A DNA stretch of 64,000 nt, taken from contig NZ_JBGEDP010000001.1 of the NCBI RefSeq assembly GCF_041206865.1, positions 372,001-436,000 of the forward strand, written 5' to 3'. The DNA comes from Mycobacterium sp. HUMS_12744610. GTDB lineage: Bacteria; Actinomycetota; Actinomycetes; Mycobacteriales; Mycobacteriaceae. This document shows positions 46,726 to 55,162 of the stretch, one piece after another. The notes below the pieces were generated by a model. It saw nothing but the letters and a program-made list of their open reading frames with translations. It ran no database searches and was not told where the DNA came from. Position 1 is the stretch's first letter; every line of letters starts with the position of its first letter. The translations under genes were made by a program, and so were the position numbers.

Positions 46726-48591
46726 TCAGTTCGCCGACGCCGTGCCGGGGTCCATGCCCGACACGTTGCTCGACTGTCCAGGGTTGGACGCCGCGCTCGC
46801 GGTCGTGTCGGACGGGACGCCAGGCGCTCCTGCGGTCTGCACGGGCTGCCCTGGCGTCGAGGTAGTGCCGTGTCCCTCCTCGTTCGGGACGCCGACCGGC
46901 TGGTCGAGCGATCCGCTGCCCGAGTTGGGCTCGGCGAGGCGAAAGATGCCTTGGTTCGGTCCATCGAAGTTCGCGACATCGCTGAGTTTCTTGACCGACT
47001 GGTCCTCCATTAGCACGTCCCCGTTGCCCAGGAACACGCCCTGGTGTCCCTGTCCGGTGGACACGATGTCCCCTGGCTGCATCTGGCTCGGCGGAACCTT
47101 CTCCCCGATGTCCTGTCCCATCGGCGGGAGCTGGTAACCCGCCTCACTGGCAGCCATGTACAGGCTCTTGGGGTTGTTCGGATCGGCGTTCATGAGCTGC
47201 TTGACCAGCTCAGCCTCGTGCGCGGTCGGGAACGTGACCCGCTGCCCTGACGGCAGGGTAACCGAACGTGCCTCGGGCGAGTTCGGGTCTACTGGCGCGG
47301 GCTGAGTTCCGTCACCCGCGACAGGCGGGACAGCGGCGGCGGGGTCGGCGGTGTGGTCGGGGTCGCCCACGTCCGCCTTCTTGTCCTTGTCGTGATCCTT
47401 GTCCTTGTCGTCCTTGTCGTCGGTGTCCTTGAGGGCGTCGTCCTTCTTGTCCTTGTCGAAGGGGTCGTCCTTGAGGGCGTCCTTGTCCTTGTCGAACGGG
47501 TCGTCCTTGGGGTCGTCCAGGGGCTTCATGGGCGGCATGTCGGGCATTCCTCCGCCAGCCGGTGCGCCTCCGCCCATCGACGGCATCGACGGCATCCCGC
47601 CGCCAGGCATCCCGCCTCCGCCGAGCGGGTCGCCACCGCCGAGCGGGTTGGCGTCAGGCTTGCTGTTGAGCAGGGCGTCCAGCTTCTTGCTGAGGTCGTC
47701 CTTGGACATATCGGCGGGCTTCACGTCACCTGTCAGCACCGTCTTCGGGTCGCGCGTCTCGTCCTTGGGCTTGCCCTTGTGTCCGTCTCCCAGGTTGATC
47801 GGGGTCGCGTTCGGGGTAACCGTCCAACCCCCGGTCTGTTCGTCCAGTGCCTTCACCGCGCTATCAGCCTTGGCTTGGGCGTCAAGCATCGCCTTCTTCG
47901 GCTTGTCGGTGTCCAGGTGCTCGTCCATAGCCTGGTACACGTCCCACAGTCGCCATGCCGCCATCCCGCCAGCGCCGACCAGCGCCATCGGGCTGGTTCC
48001 GAACGGGATAAGCCCAAGGTCTTGCCACTTGAGGTGCAACTGCTCCCAGCGGTTAGCCAGCAGGTCTCGGGCTTGGTGGATGACGTTGTGGAGTCCGTCC
48101 AAGTGGCTCTGCGCCGCCGTGTCAACCGATTCGACGGCATGGGTCGCGGACTCGTACACGTCCTGGGTCTTGCCTGCAATCGCGGCGATGTCGAAATGTC
48201 CGCCGGGACCGTACACGGCGTTAACACGGTCCACCCACTGCTCGCCGCTGTGAGAGTTCAACGCCCCGCCCACCGTCTCCAGGGCTTCCACGATGCGCTT
48301 CATGGGTGCTTCGAGGGCTTGCCCAGGGTCGAGTTTGCCTACGGCTGGGGGCATTTCAGCGCATCCCTCGCCGCACCCGGTGGGGTCGTACGACCAGGTA
48401 TGGGCGGGGTCGCGGTTCAGGGTCGCGGTGTTGAGGCGGTCGATGCTCTTGTCCCAGCCGTAGACACTCTTGTCGCCGCCGTTCTCGTCAGGATCATCCA
48501 CGTCGCCCACCCCGGACACGGGCAGGTACAGCGTCGGCTGCCCCGCGCGGTCTGGGCTCGGCGGCGTGTGCTTGAGAACGTCCGTGTTCAT
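46726..48591 (-). CDS. Large ESX-like protein with an inactive NlpC/P60-type C-terminal domain
   Basis: Protein of 621 residues. A helical N-terminal region (about 90-290) contains ALEAPMKRIVEALETVGGAL and SHLDGLHNVIHQARDLLANR. A long linker follows (Gly/Pro/Met, then Asp/Lys repeats such as DDPFDKDKDALKDDPFDKDK). Residues about 440-560 look like NlpC/P60: AASEAGYQLPPMGQDIGEKV, PPSQMQPGDIVSTGQGHQGV and FLGNGDVLM. In active enzymes a DCSGL motif holds the catalytic Cys; here it reads PKSLY, so peptidoglycan hydrolysis is unlikely and binding is the better guess. ATG 48591 has AAGGAG upstream. Confidence 0.65.
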   Translation of the reverse strand: MNTDVLKHTPPSPDRAGQPTLYLPVSGVGDVDDPDENGGDKSVYGWDKSIDRLNTATLNRDPAHTWSYDPTGCGEGCAEMPPAVGKLDPGQALEAPMKRIVEALETVGGALNSHSGEQWVDRVNAVYGPGGHFDIAAIAGKTQDVYESATHAVESVDTAAQSHLDGLHNVIHQARDLLANRWEQLHLKWQDLGLIPFGTSPMALVGAGGMAAWRLWDVYQAMDEHLDTDKPKKAMLDAQAKADSAVKALDEQTGGWTVTPNATPINLGDGHKGKPKDETRDPKTVLTGDVKPADMSKDDLSKKLDALLNSKPDANPLGGGDPLGGGGMPGGGMPSMPSMGGGAPAGGGMPDMPPMKPLDDPKDDPFDKDKDALKDDPFDKDKKDDALKDTDDKDDKDKDHDKDKKADVGDPDHTADPAAAVPPVAGDGTQPAPVDPNSPEARSVTLPSGQRVTFPTAHEAELVKQLMNADPNNPKSLYMAASEAGYQLPPMGQDIGEKVPPSQMQPGDIVSTGQGHQGVFLGNGDVLMEDQSVKKLSDVANFDGPNQGIFRLAEPNSGSGSLDQPVGVPNEEGHGTTSTPGQPVQTAGAPGVPSDTTASAASNPGQSSNVSGMDPGTASAN

Positions 48592-48608
48592 ATCAGTCTC
48601 CTTGTCGG

Positions 48609-49430
48609 TTAGGCGAGAGCGCCGGTGTCGATGTTGTTGAACTTCTCCGAGTGCTCACGTTCGCTGTCCTCGTGTGCGCGGCAGATTGCGTCGATGGCGT
48701 CGGCGTCGTGTGTGAGCTGGGTGATGATTCCCTGCACGACTTGCTCGTACTGGTGGTCAAGTGCGGCAAGGGATTTCGTCATGCCAGACGCGCACGGCAT
48801 CACGCCTCCGTCACGGGTAGGCGTCCCCGCGCCGTCCGTGCTGTAGTGCTTGGTCAACTCCGCGATGGCAGCCTTCATCTCACCCGGCGCGGTATGCAAG
48901 GCATCGGCGGCGCGGCGCAGCTCCACCGCGAACGCTCCCAACGCCTCAGTGTCGATTTCGATTTCGCCCGTGCCGCCGTGACCAGCACCGAACGACTTGC
49001 CATTACCGGCCACATCGGTGCCGTTGGGGATTCCTGCCGCGCCGAGCGCGTCACTCAGGGACTTGATTGGTCCGCCGCCATCGCCGCCTCCCATAGCCCC
49101 CGCCGCCAGCAAGCCCAGCCCTAGTGCGCCAACAGCACTGCTCTTAGGGTGCTTCTTGACGAAGCCGATTCCGTCTGAGAACAAGGACTTACCCTTAGCC
49201 GCACCCTTCTTCGCGGCGTCCGCGAGGGCTTCCTTACCGCCTTCGCCTGCCTCCACGGCGGTCTTCTCGGCTGCGGACACGCCCTCAGCGGTCTTCTCGG
49301 CTGCGGACACGCCCTCTGCTACCTTGGCGGTGTCCTCTACACCCTCAGCGGCTTTCGTGCCCATACCAAGGAACTCGGCTATGACCTTCGGCGCTCCCCG
49401 TGCCGCGAACTCGATGAGTGGTTCAGTCAT
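48609..49430 (-). CDS. ESX-target-like protein, 273 residues
   Basis: The N-terminal part has an Ala-rich coiled region with a perfect internal repeat, GVSAAEKTAEGVSAAEKTA (residues about 40-58), and a hydrophobic stretch (SAVGALGLGLLAAGAMGGG near 96-114) that may cross the membrane. Residues about 155-270 are helical and resemble T7SS target proteins: IDTEALGAFAVELRRAADAL and AIDAICRAHEDSEREHSEKF. The ATG overlaps the next gene's stop (ATGA) on its 5' side and it lies 17 bases before the NlpC-like gene. No clear family name. Confidence 0.6.
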   Translation of the reverse strand: MTEPLIEFAARGAPKVIAEFLGMGTKAAEGVEDTAKVAEGVSAAEKTAEGVSAAEKTAVEAGEGGKEALADAAKKGAAKGKSLFSDGIGFVKKHPKSSAVGALGLGLLAAGAMGGGDGGGPIKSLSDALGAAGIPNGTDVAGNGKSFGAGHGGTGEIEIDTEALGAFAVELRRAADALHTAPGEMKAAIAELTKHYSTDGAGTPTRDGGVMPCASGMTKSLAALDHQYEQVVQGIITQLTHDADAIDAICRAHEDSEREHSEKFNNIDTGALA

Positions 49431-49855
49431 GATGCCGCTCCTTCACTGATGCTGGTTACGAGCTTCAACACGGGAAACAGCGCCCGCGCGAAGTCCTGGG
49501 TGAATCCTGATGTTGGGCTGGTCAAGTCGTTCCGTAAGCAGGACATGAGCGTCCTGAATCCGCTTCCGTAGTGCCACGTCTCGCCGCTTCCAGTGCCTTC
49601 GTGCGTTGCGGCGGTTGCACCTACCACGGCGTAGGGGACACCGCGCGGGGCGTCCGTGTTACGCACCGAGGGAGCCATGTCACCGATCCAGGCGTTGAGG
49701 TTCTGGATGACCTCGCCCACACACAATCCGTCCCTCTCGGGCGGGGCGAGGGCTTGTTTGCGGAACACGTCCAAGTCAGGGCGCAAGTCCGCCATCGCGG
49801 CGCGCTGTCCGATGGCGGCACCCACCGCGCGGGCGGTGTGTTGACGGTTGGTCAT
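49427..49855 (-). CDS. Hypothetical protein in ESX-like operon
   Basis: Protein of 142 residues from ATG 49855, 1 base after the metallopeptidase stop. Mixed helices; notable segments are RPDLDVFRKQALAPPERDGL near residue 25 and GETWHYGSGFRTLMSCLRND near 90. No signal peptide, no membrane segment, no family recognised. The strict coupling to both neighbours suggests a structural or chaperone role in the same system. Confidence 0.6.
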   Translation of the reverse strand: MTNRQHTARAVGAAIGQRAAMADLRPDLDVFRKQALAPPERDGLCVGEVIQNLNAWIGDMAPSVRNTDAPRGVPYAVVGATAATHEGTGSGETWHYGSGFRTLMSCLRNDLTSPTSGFTQDFARALFPVLKLVTSISEGAAS

Positions 49856-49856
49856 G

Positions 49857-50567
49857 TCAGCGCCCCCTCGTGGTGTAGGTGGTGCATACGTCCACCACGT
49901 CCGCGTTGTTGCGTGCAGCCTCGAACCCGGCGCGGAACGCCCTGGTGGGAATACCGTCCGTGCCGAACATCTCGGTCTGGTTGAACACCTCGGTAGCACG
50001 GTCCTCCGTGACCTGTGTGAACCGCGCGGCGATGAATGCCCCGCTAGCGCAGTCCGCGCGGGCTTCCAGGGTCGTGTGGTCTACCTGGTCCCTACCTGCG
50101 TAGTGCTCCACGGCGTGTCCGACCTCGTGTCCGAACACCTCCGCCACGGCAAGGTCTCCGCTGTCGCGGCGTAGTCCCTCGACAGCGGTCGAGTCGTAGT
50201 AGACAACTCCATCACACATCGCCGCCATGTCGTCGTGCCACGGGCACGGGTTGGCGTTAACGTCAGCCACCACGCCGGGCAACGGGAACTTCTCCCCATG
50301 CTCCGACCAGTACGCGGTCGCGTTGGCGACGATGGCGGGCACTAGTTCCGCCACGGTCAACTCCCTACGCGGCTGCGGTACGTCCCCCGTGGGTGGTGCT
50401 GGTACCGATGCTGGGGTCGGGGTCGGGGTACCCGCCTCCACGACGGGAACGGTCTCTGTGTGGCTTGCTGTGGGATGTCCCTCGACCGTCTGCGAGCACG
50501 CCGAGATGGACAGCGCCATACCCAGCGCCGCCAGTGTCGTTGTGCCGTAACGGATCACGATTCCCAC
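49857..50567 (-). CDS. Lipoprotein zinc metallopeptidase (YpfJ-like)
   Basis: Protein of 236 residues. Signal peptide with lipobox LSISAC (Cys24), then a Thr/Pro linker, then a peptidase domain. The zinc motif HEVGH is at 147-151 and is followed by EARADCASGAF near 170, where Glu is the third ligand, as in neutral zinc metallopeptidases of the YpfJ family. It would act outside the membrane, perhaps clipping the ESX-like proteins or loosening the wall; a MycP-type mycosin is absent, so it may replace it. GTG start; overlaps the upstream gene by 13 bases. Confidence 0.8.
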   Translation of the reverse strand: MGIVIRYGTTTLAALGMALSISACSQTVEGHPTASHTETVPVVEAGTPTPTPASVPAPPTGDVPQPRRELTVAELVPAIVANATAYWSEHGEKFPLPGVVADVNANPCPWHDDMAAMCDGVVYYDSTAVEGLRRDSGDLAVAEVFGHEVGHAVEHYAGRDQVDHTTLEARADCASGAFIAARFTQVTEDRATEVFNQTEMFGTDGIPTRAFRAGFEAARNNADVVDVCTTYTTRGR

Positions 50568-51742
50568 CTCCCCCGCTCCTTGTCCTCGGTCACCGATGAG
50601 TTCGGTGTGAGGTCGGGCTTCTCAGCCGTCGTACGTCCCAGGATTCCGCCCTCTACCGCGTCCTCGATTGAGTCCATGCCGTGCTGCTTCGGGTCGGACG
50701 ACTTGATGTCCGCGCGGGGCTTCGGCTTGCTTCCGCCCGCGCCGCCTCCGCCGGGGACGCCCGCGCCCATTGGACCGCTCATCATGCCGCCCTGCGGTGG
50801 TACGGGTTGAGCGCCTCCGACCGCGCCCACGGCGGGACGGTTGAGTCCGCTGATGTCGGCGCGAGTGTGTGCGCCTTGTATAGTCGCGCCCCGCTCCATC
50901 GCCGCGCCCGCTGCCGCTCCAGCGGCACCTGCTGCGGCGTCCCCGCTGAGGTCGGTCTTGAGGTCATCCAGGGGATCGCTTCCCTTGTCCTTGTCCTTGT
51001 CCTTGTCCTTGGGCAGGGTTGCGCCCCGCATCGGGGGCATGGACGGGGCTCCTCCGCCCGCGCCTGGGGACGCCCCGCCCTGCGGCATCTGGGGTGCCTG
51101 GGGTTGCTGCGCCATTGGAGGCATCTGCGGCTGTCCCCCGCCGAGCATCGGCTTGGCTTGGTTACCTGCGTCCGAGGTGTCGCTGGACAGGCTCGTGTCG
51201 CCCGCGCCAGCGCTTGAGCCGTCCCCGCTACCGCCTGAGCCTCCGCCGCCGGTGAACGGGTCGGTAGACGACGATCCGCCGTATGCCTCTCCGCTGCCCC
51301 AGTGCCCGCCGAGTGCGGTCGGTACGGTAACCCCGCCCAGTGTCCCCACGGTGGGCTGAGTACCGGATGCGTGGACCTCTACCGCGTTGTCGTGTTCGCG
51401 CTTCACGTCCTCGTACTCGTTCATCTTCTGCGCCTTGGCGTTATCGCCCTGCGCTTCGTCCAGGCGGCGCTTCGCCTCTTCTACGTCCTGCACGGAGGGA
51501 GCCTGGGCGAGTTGCTGGTCCACGGCGTGCTGCTGCTGGCAAGCCTGGGCGATTTCCGATGCCTTCATCGCCATCGCGGACTCCCACTGCCTCTGGTCGG
51601 CGATGATCCCGTTCACGGCGTCGGCGGTCGCGCCCTCCCCGTCGATGGGGTCGAGGGCAGGGAGCGAGTTGAGAGCCTCCGCGAGCGCGTGGAACTGCGC
51701 TGCGGCGTCGTGGAAGGCGAACTCGCTTGTGCTTGAAGGCAT
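50555..51742 (-). CDS. ESX-substrate-like protein with Gly/Pro/Met-rich tail
   Basis: Protein of 395 residues. Residues 1-120 are helical with FHDAAAQFHALAEALNSLPA and EEAKRRLDEAQGDNAKAQKM. The rest is low-complexity: Gly/Ser runs, MPPMAQQPQAPQMPQGG, a Lys-Asp run (KDKDKDKDKG) and Ala-rich patches. The plan matches Esp-type and PPE-type proteins of ESX systems but no WXG or PE motif is found. It follows the EspC-like gene by 8 bases. No family can be named with confidence. Confidence 0.6.
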   Translation of the reverse strand: MPSSTSEFAFHDAAAQFHALAEALNSLPALDPIDGEGATADAVNGIIADQRQWESAMAMKASEIAQACQQQHAVDQQLAQAPSVQDVEEAKRRLDEAQGDNAKAQKMNEYEDVKREHDNAVEVHASGTQPTVGTLGGVTVPTALGGHWGSGEAYGGSSSTDPFTGGGGSGGSGDGSSAGAGDTSLSSDTSDAGNQAKPMLGGGQPQMPPMAQQPQAPQMPQGGASPGAGGGAPSMPPMRGATLPKDKDKDKDKGSDPLDDLKTDLSGDAAAGAAGAAAGAAMERGATIQGAHTRADISGLNRPAVGAVGGAQPVPPQGGMMSGPMGAGVPGGGGAGGSKPKPRADIKSSDPKQHGMDSIEDAVEGGILGRTTAEKPDLTPNSSVTEDKERGRWES

Positions 51743-51750
51743 CTCGTCTC

Positions 51751-52197
51751 CTAGATCGCTACCGGCTTGTCGCCAGTCGTGGGGGCGGGCTTGGTGGACG
51801 TACCGCCATGCGGCGCGATGTCGCGGGCGCGGTCGCCAATCCTGTCCATGTCCTTGGCGTTCTTGTCCTCAGTCGCGTCGTGCTTGTCCGTCGTCTTGAG
51901 GAGTGCATCAGCCTTCTCCGAGAGCGTCCGCACGGCGTGATCGGCTTCGGTCGCGAACTTGTCCGAGAGCGCCTTCAGCGAGCTGACAGCGCCGTGGTAC
52001 ACCTCCTTGGGTGCGTGGTGGGAGAGGAACTGCCCGGACGCCGTGTCGACGGTGGGCGGCAGTGCCGCAAGGGATTTCGCCGCCTTCTGGAGCGCGGCGG
52101 CGCGCTCCTGTAGCACGGCAGCAGCACGGCGTAGCGCGGCGGAGTCGGTCTTCACCGTCGTCTGTCCAGTCGTACCGAGCGTGGTCGGGGTTGTCAT
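51751..52197 (-). CDS. EspC-like type VII secretion target
   Basis: Protein of 148 residues. The N-terminal 100 residues fit the ESX EspC/DUF2580-like helical hairpin: VKTDSAALRRAAAVLQERAA, a loop, then KALSDKFATEADHAVRTLSE and ALLKTTDKHDATEDKNAKDM. Members are usually exported through an ESX apparatus as pairs. The ATG at 52197 overlaps the membrane-protein stop (ATGA). This is the clearest link between the operon and type VII secretion; the match is by pattern, not by search. Confidence 0.65.
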   Translation of the reverse strand: MTTPTTLGTTGQTTVKTDSAALRRAAAVLQERAAALQKAAKSLAALPPTVDTASGQFLSHHAPKEVYHGAVSSLKALSDKFATEADHAVRTLSEKADALLKTTDKHDATEDKNAKDMDRIGDRARDIAPHGGTSTKPAPTTGDKPVAI

Positions 52198-52916
52198 GCC
52201 ACCTGCTCCTTCCGTGTCCATGCCCACGCCGCCGCAACGCCCGTACCGAGCGCCAAGGCACCCAACACGGCTGGGAGGATGTAGTACCGCGCCGTGTCCG
52301 CGACGACCGTTACAGGCTCGGCGGTGGGGGCGTTGGTCGTGAACATCACCGCCGCGCCCTTCGGCAGCCTCCGCTCGGTCATGTAGAGGGTGTTCAGGTA
52401 CGCCGCCCTCGCTTCGACCTGTTGACGGGAACCCGCCGGGGCGGAAACGACAGCGTGCCAATTCGCGCCCGTGCTCCGCTCGGGAAGGATGTATCCCGTC
52501 CGGCAATACCCGCACCAACTGTCGCACACCTCACGCGCTCGTCCTGGTGCTTCCTGGGCGAGGGCATCGCGGCGGGCTGCCCACTCAGACACGGGCGGCA
52601 GGTCGAACGAATTAGCAACGGGCGCAAGCAGTTCCGCCACATCGGGGCGGAACGCCACCGACACGTTGCTTAGGTCGTCGTCGCGGCACGGGTGCAGATT
52701 CAGCCGTGCGTCGTCGTCATCGTGGCATCCGTGGCGCTGCACCGCCCAACGGAGAGCACTACGGCGGTCCTCCTCGATGCGCTGCTGAGTCTCGGCGGGG
52801 ATGCTGAGCGTGTACGTGGTCGATGTGAGGGGATGCGCGGCGATGACACCCGCACCTACACCGATACCTACGGCGGTCACGGTAAGCACGGCGGCGATGG
52901 CGGTGTGCTTGGTCAT
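52194..52916 (-). CDS. Bitopic membrane protein with Cys-rich outer domain
   Basis: Protein of 240 residues. Helices at residues 7-27 (AIAAVLTVTAVGIGVGAGVI) and about 213-233 (YYILPAVLGALALGTGVAAA) flank an outer domain with several Cys (HGCHDD, HPCRDD, VCDSWCGYCRTG). ESX components such as EccB or EccE have N-terminal helices and large outer domains but are not similar here. It may be the only envelope anchor of the operon. ATG 52916 is 2 bases after the HTH gene. Confidence 0.65.
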   Translation of the reverse strand: MTKHTAIAAVLTVTAVGIGVGAGVIAAHPLTSTTYTLSIPAETQQRIEEDRRSALRWAVQRHGCHDDDDARLNLHPCRDDDLSNVSVAFRPDVAELLAPVANSFDLPPVSEWAARRDALAQEAPGRAREVCDSWCGYCRTGYILPERSTGANWHAVVSAPAGSRQQVEARAAYLNTLYMTERRLPKGAAVMFTTNAPTAEPVTVVADTARYYILPAVLGALALGTGVAAAWAWTRKEQVA

Positions 52917-52918
52917 GA

Positions 52919-53128
52919 TTACGCCCCGACTTTCTCGCTGATGTACTGGCTCATGCTGCGGGATGCGCCTATCGCCCGCGCTATCTCGCCGTGGCTCGCG
53001 CCCGCTGCTCGTGCTCGTGCTACTAACTCCGTCCGGCGGCTTCGTGCCGCCTGTCGCCCCGCCTCGTGCATAGCAAGGGCTGCCGCCGTGGCGGCTAACT
53101 CGTTCAGTAGTTCGGTCTTTGCTGACAT
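52919..53128 (-). CDS. Small helix-turn-helix protein
   Basis: Protein of 69 residues; helix-turn-helix in ELVARARAAGASHGEIARAI (about 34-53) followed by GASRSMSQYISEK. First gene of the ESX-like operon and the likely regulator of it. Its ATG lies just downstream of a good -10 box (TATACT, minus strand, about 53135-53140) and a CCGTACAGG site. Confidence 0.75.
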   Translation of the reverse strand: MSAKTELLNELAATAAALAMHEAGRQAARSRRTELVARARAAGASHGEIARAIGASRSMSQYISEKVGA

Positions 53129-53141
53129 GAGGAAAGTATAG

Positions 53142-53154
53142 CAATCCTGTACGG
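53142..53154. promoter_or_regulatory. Operator-like site before the ESX-like operon
   Basis: On the minus strand CCGTACAGGATTG directly precedes the TATACT -10 box of the operon. It is close to the TGTACNGATTG sites at the repressor/excisionase promoters, so one repressor may hold both operons silent. Confidence 0.45.
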
Positions 53155-53211
53155 GATATGACCTGCTTGTCCGCGTGTCGCCGTACAGTGCTAGTTGACC
53201 TACCTACGTTG

Positions 53212-54477
53212 CTAACGTGCCGTCAACATCGCCCGCCGCGTGGCGATGAACCGTAGTAGCTCGTCGTCTGTCATCTCGTGGATGGACGGCTCTAGTGACG
53301 GGTTCGGGACTTCCGCCCCCGCCGTGGGCTCGGGCTGCGCTTGCGTACGTGTTGCGGTTTCCGGTATCGGGCTCTTGCCCCCGCCCTGTGCCGTGGGCTC
53401 GGGCTTCGTCTTGCCCTCTGCCGTGGGCTTGCCTTGTGCTGACGCCGTGGGCTTCGGCTCGGGCTTGCCCGTGGGCTTCGGCGTGGTCTTGCCCTCGGGC
53501 TGCGTGCGTGTTGCGGTGCCCTCGGGCTCACTCTTGCCCTGGGGCTTCGGCGACGCCTCGGGCTTGCCCTCTGTCTTCAGCTCACGCTTGCCCTCGGGCT
53601 CACCCGCCCCTGTGGGCTTGCCGCTGCCGTCCGCCTTGCCCTCTGCCTTCGCCGTGGGCTCATCGCTCACGCTTGCGCTGTCGCTACCGCTTACGCTCTC
53701 GCCCTCGTCGTCATCGCTTGCGCTCTCGCTCTCGCCGTGTTCGGGTGAGGCTTCGGTTGCGCTATCGCTGTCGCCTGCGCTCTCGCTCTCGGGTGCGTTC
53801 TCACGTGAGGGTGGGGTACCGCCCGCTATCTCCACCATCACGTCCTCCAGTGATTGCCCTACCTCCACCAACTCATCCATGAATGCGCTACCGACTTCAC
53901 CGGCAACTTCACCAAACGCCCGCCCGACTTCACCGGCTACCTCGCCAACGTCACGGGCTAGATCACCCGCCAGATCACCGACTGACGTGCCCGCCATCGC
54001 TAGCGCGCCCCTCACGGCGTCCGCCATCCGCCACATTGCGCCGCGCTCGGCTTCCGCCTGTTCTTCCTTCTCGGCGGCTTCCTCGTCCTTGTCAAACATG
54101 CGCGCGGTCGCTGCTTCACCGCTGAGTTTCGCCGCCGCCTTGCCGTGCTCAACTGCTGCATCAGCCGCCGCTGCTGCCGCGCCTTGCCACTCTTTCGGTA
54201 ACTGTGAGAGGATGCCCGACTTGTACCGATCCCCCGCCTTCGGGTCGGTGAATCGTTCGATCAATCGGGCGGTTTCCACCGCGTCCGCCAACGGCTGCAT
54301 CACTGCGGGGTCGGCGTGACTTGTACCGTCCGCCTCCTCTACCCAGTTCTTCGGGTTCATGCCCGCGTCGTGGTATTTCTTGCGGGCTTTCTTGAGTTCC
54401 CGCTTCGCCCTTGCATTTTCACGTTTGCAATTGTGCGCCATGCAACGCTTCCCGCCTTCAGCCCTAGACTGACACAT
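53212..54477 (-). CDS. Low-complexity protein with CXS-GG-RCXXH N-terminal motif
   Basis: Protein of 421 residues. It opens MCQSRAEGGKRCMAHN, a short Cys/His motif seen at the start of many actinobacterial plasmid and phage proteins. A helical middle follows (residues 60-215), with VGDLAGDLARDVGEVAGEVG showing an 11-residue-like periodicity that could form an amphipathic helix. From 235 on it is Ser/Glu/Asp-rich, then Pro-Lys-Gly-Glu repeats (GKPEPKPTASAQGKPTAEGK). Function unknown. It ends the FtsK operon. Overlaps the RuvC-like gene by 14 bases. Confidence 0.6.
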   Translation of the reverse strand: MCQSRAEGGKRCMAHNCKRENARAKRELKKARKKYHDAGMNPKNWVEEADGTSHADPAVMQPLADAVETARLIERFTDPKAGDRYKSGILSQLPKEWQGAAAAAADAAVEHGKAAAKLSGEAATARMFDKDEEAAEKEEQAEAERGAMWRMADAVRGALAMAGTSVGDLAGDLARDVGEVAGEVGRAFGEVAGEVGSAFMDELVEVGQSLEDVMVEIAGGTPPSRENAPESESAGDSDSATEASPEHGESESASDDDEGESVSGSDSASVSDEPTAKAEGKADGSGKPTGAGEPEGKRELKTEGKPEASPKPQGKSEPEGTATRTQPEGKTTPKPTGKPEPKPTASAQGKPTAEGKTKPEPTAQGGGKSPIPETATRTQAQPEPTAGAEVPNPSLEPSIHEMTDDELLRFIATRRAMLTAR

Positions 54478-55162
54478 GACGGCTCGCCCTCCGTTCCCAC
54501 TCCTCGGCGCTTGCGGGGATGTACAGCCCGGCGGGTAGTTGTACCGCTAGGTTCCCTTCTCCCCTAACGATTTTCAACCGTTCATCGGTCACGGGTACCG
54601 CCGTCCTAATGCCCGCCGCCATCGCCCCAACCGCCGCCAACGCCCCGACTTGCGGGCGAAATGCCACGGCGCGGTCGGTGCCATCGGCGAGGGTTTCGCG
54701 CGGTGCCGTGACCCCGAACGTGTCCTGAACAGCTTTAGCCAGTGATGACATTGTTGACCCTTTGTGTTGATGCCCACACAGCCAGACAAGACATGTGGGA
54801 TAAGGGAATTCGGCAACAGGGACGCCCTGTTTGTGCAACCTGTCCTCGATCAGGGCGTGCAAGGCTAGCCGCCGCGCTGCGGTCGGGTCACTCGTTCCCT
54901 TGCCGCCCGCCCCGCTGCTGCCCCACTGCTGCTTAGCCATCACTACCAGCGCGGGCTTGCCGTTGCCGGTCAACTTGTGCATCACTTCATCGGCTGCTGC
55001 GCTCGCCCGCTGCCACTGTGAGAGGGGCGTGTGGTCCTTGCCCTCGGGGCGTACCAGCACCCGCCCAATCCTCGGCTGCGGGTCGGCGTCGGTGATACGT
55101 GAAAACGACACGACAGCACTAAGGACATCCACCGCCCAGACACTCCGCTCGCTCCGTGTCAT
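54464..55162 (-). CDS. RuvC-like/RNase H-fold protein (tentative)
   Basis: Protein of 232 residues. SVWAVDVLSAVVSFSRITDA at the start and PALVVMAKQQWG near 72, then an Ala-rich helix (AARRLALHALIEDRLHKQGV), PVAEFPYPTCLVWLCGHQHK and GSTMSSLAKAVQDTFG, follow the order of RuvC-type nucleases (Asp, strand, helix, P-x-x-K/G-K block). The catalytic acidic set is not complete by eye. It would suit processing of the element's DNA during transfer. ATG overlaps the ftsK stop (ATGA). Confidence 0.5.
   Translation of the reverse strand: MTRSERSVWAVDVLSAVVSFSRITDADPQPRIGRVLVRPEGKDHTPLSQWQRASAAADEVMHKLTGNGKPALVVMAKQQWGSSGAGGKGTSDPTAARRLALHALIEDRLHKQGVPVAEFPYPTCLVWLCGHQHKGSTMSSLAKAVQDTFGVTAPRETLADGTDRAVAFRPQVGALAAVGAMAAGIRTAVPVTDERLKIVRGEGNLAVQLPAGLYIPASAEEWERRASRHVSV

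Noticed and set aside
45285..53128. A genuine ESX (type VII) locus
   Set aside because: No EccB, EccC, EccD, EccE, MycP or WXG100 pair is seen; only substrate-like proteins.
53290..53640. CRISPR-like repeat array
   Set aside because: The repeats are codon-level Pro/Lys/Glu units inside a coding frame, irregular, with no spacers.
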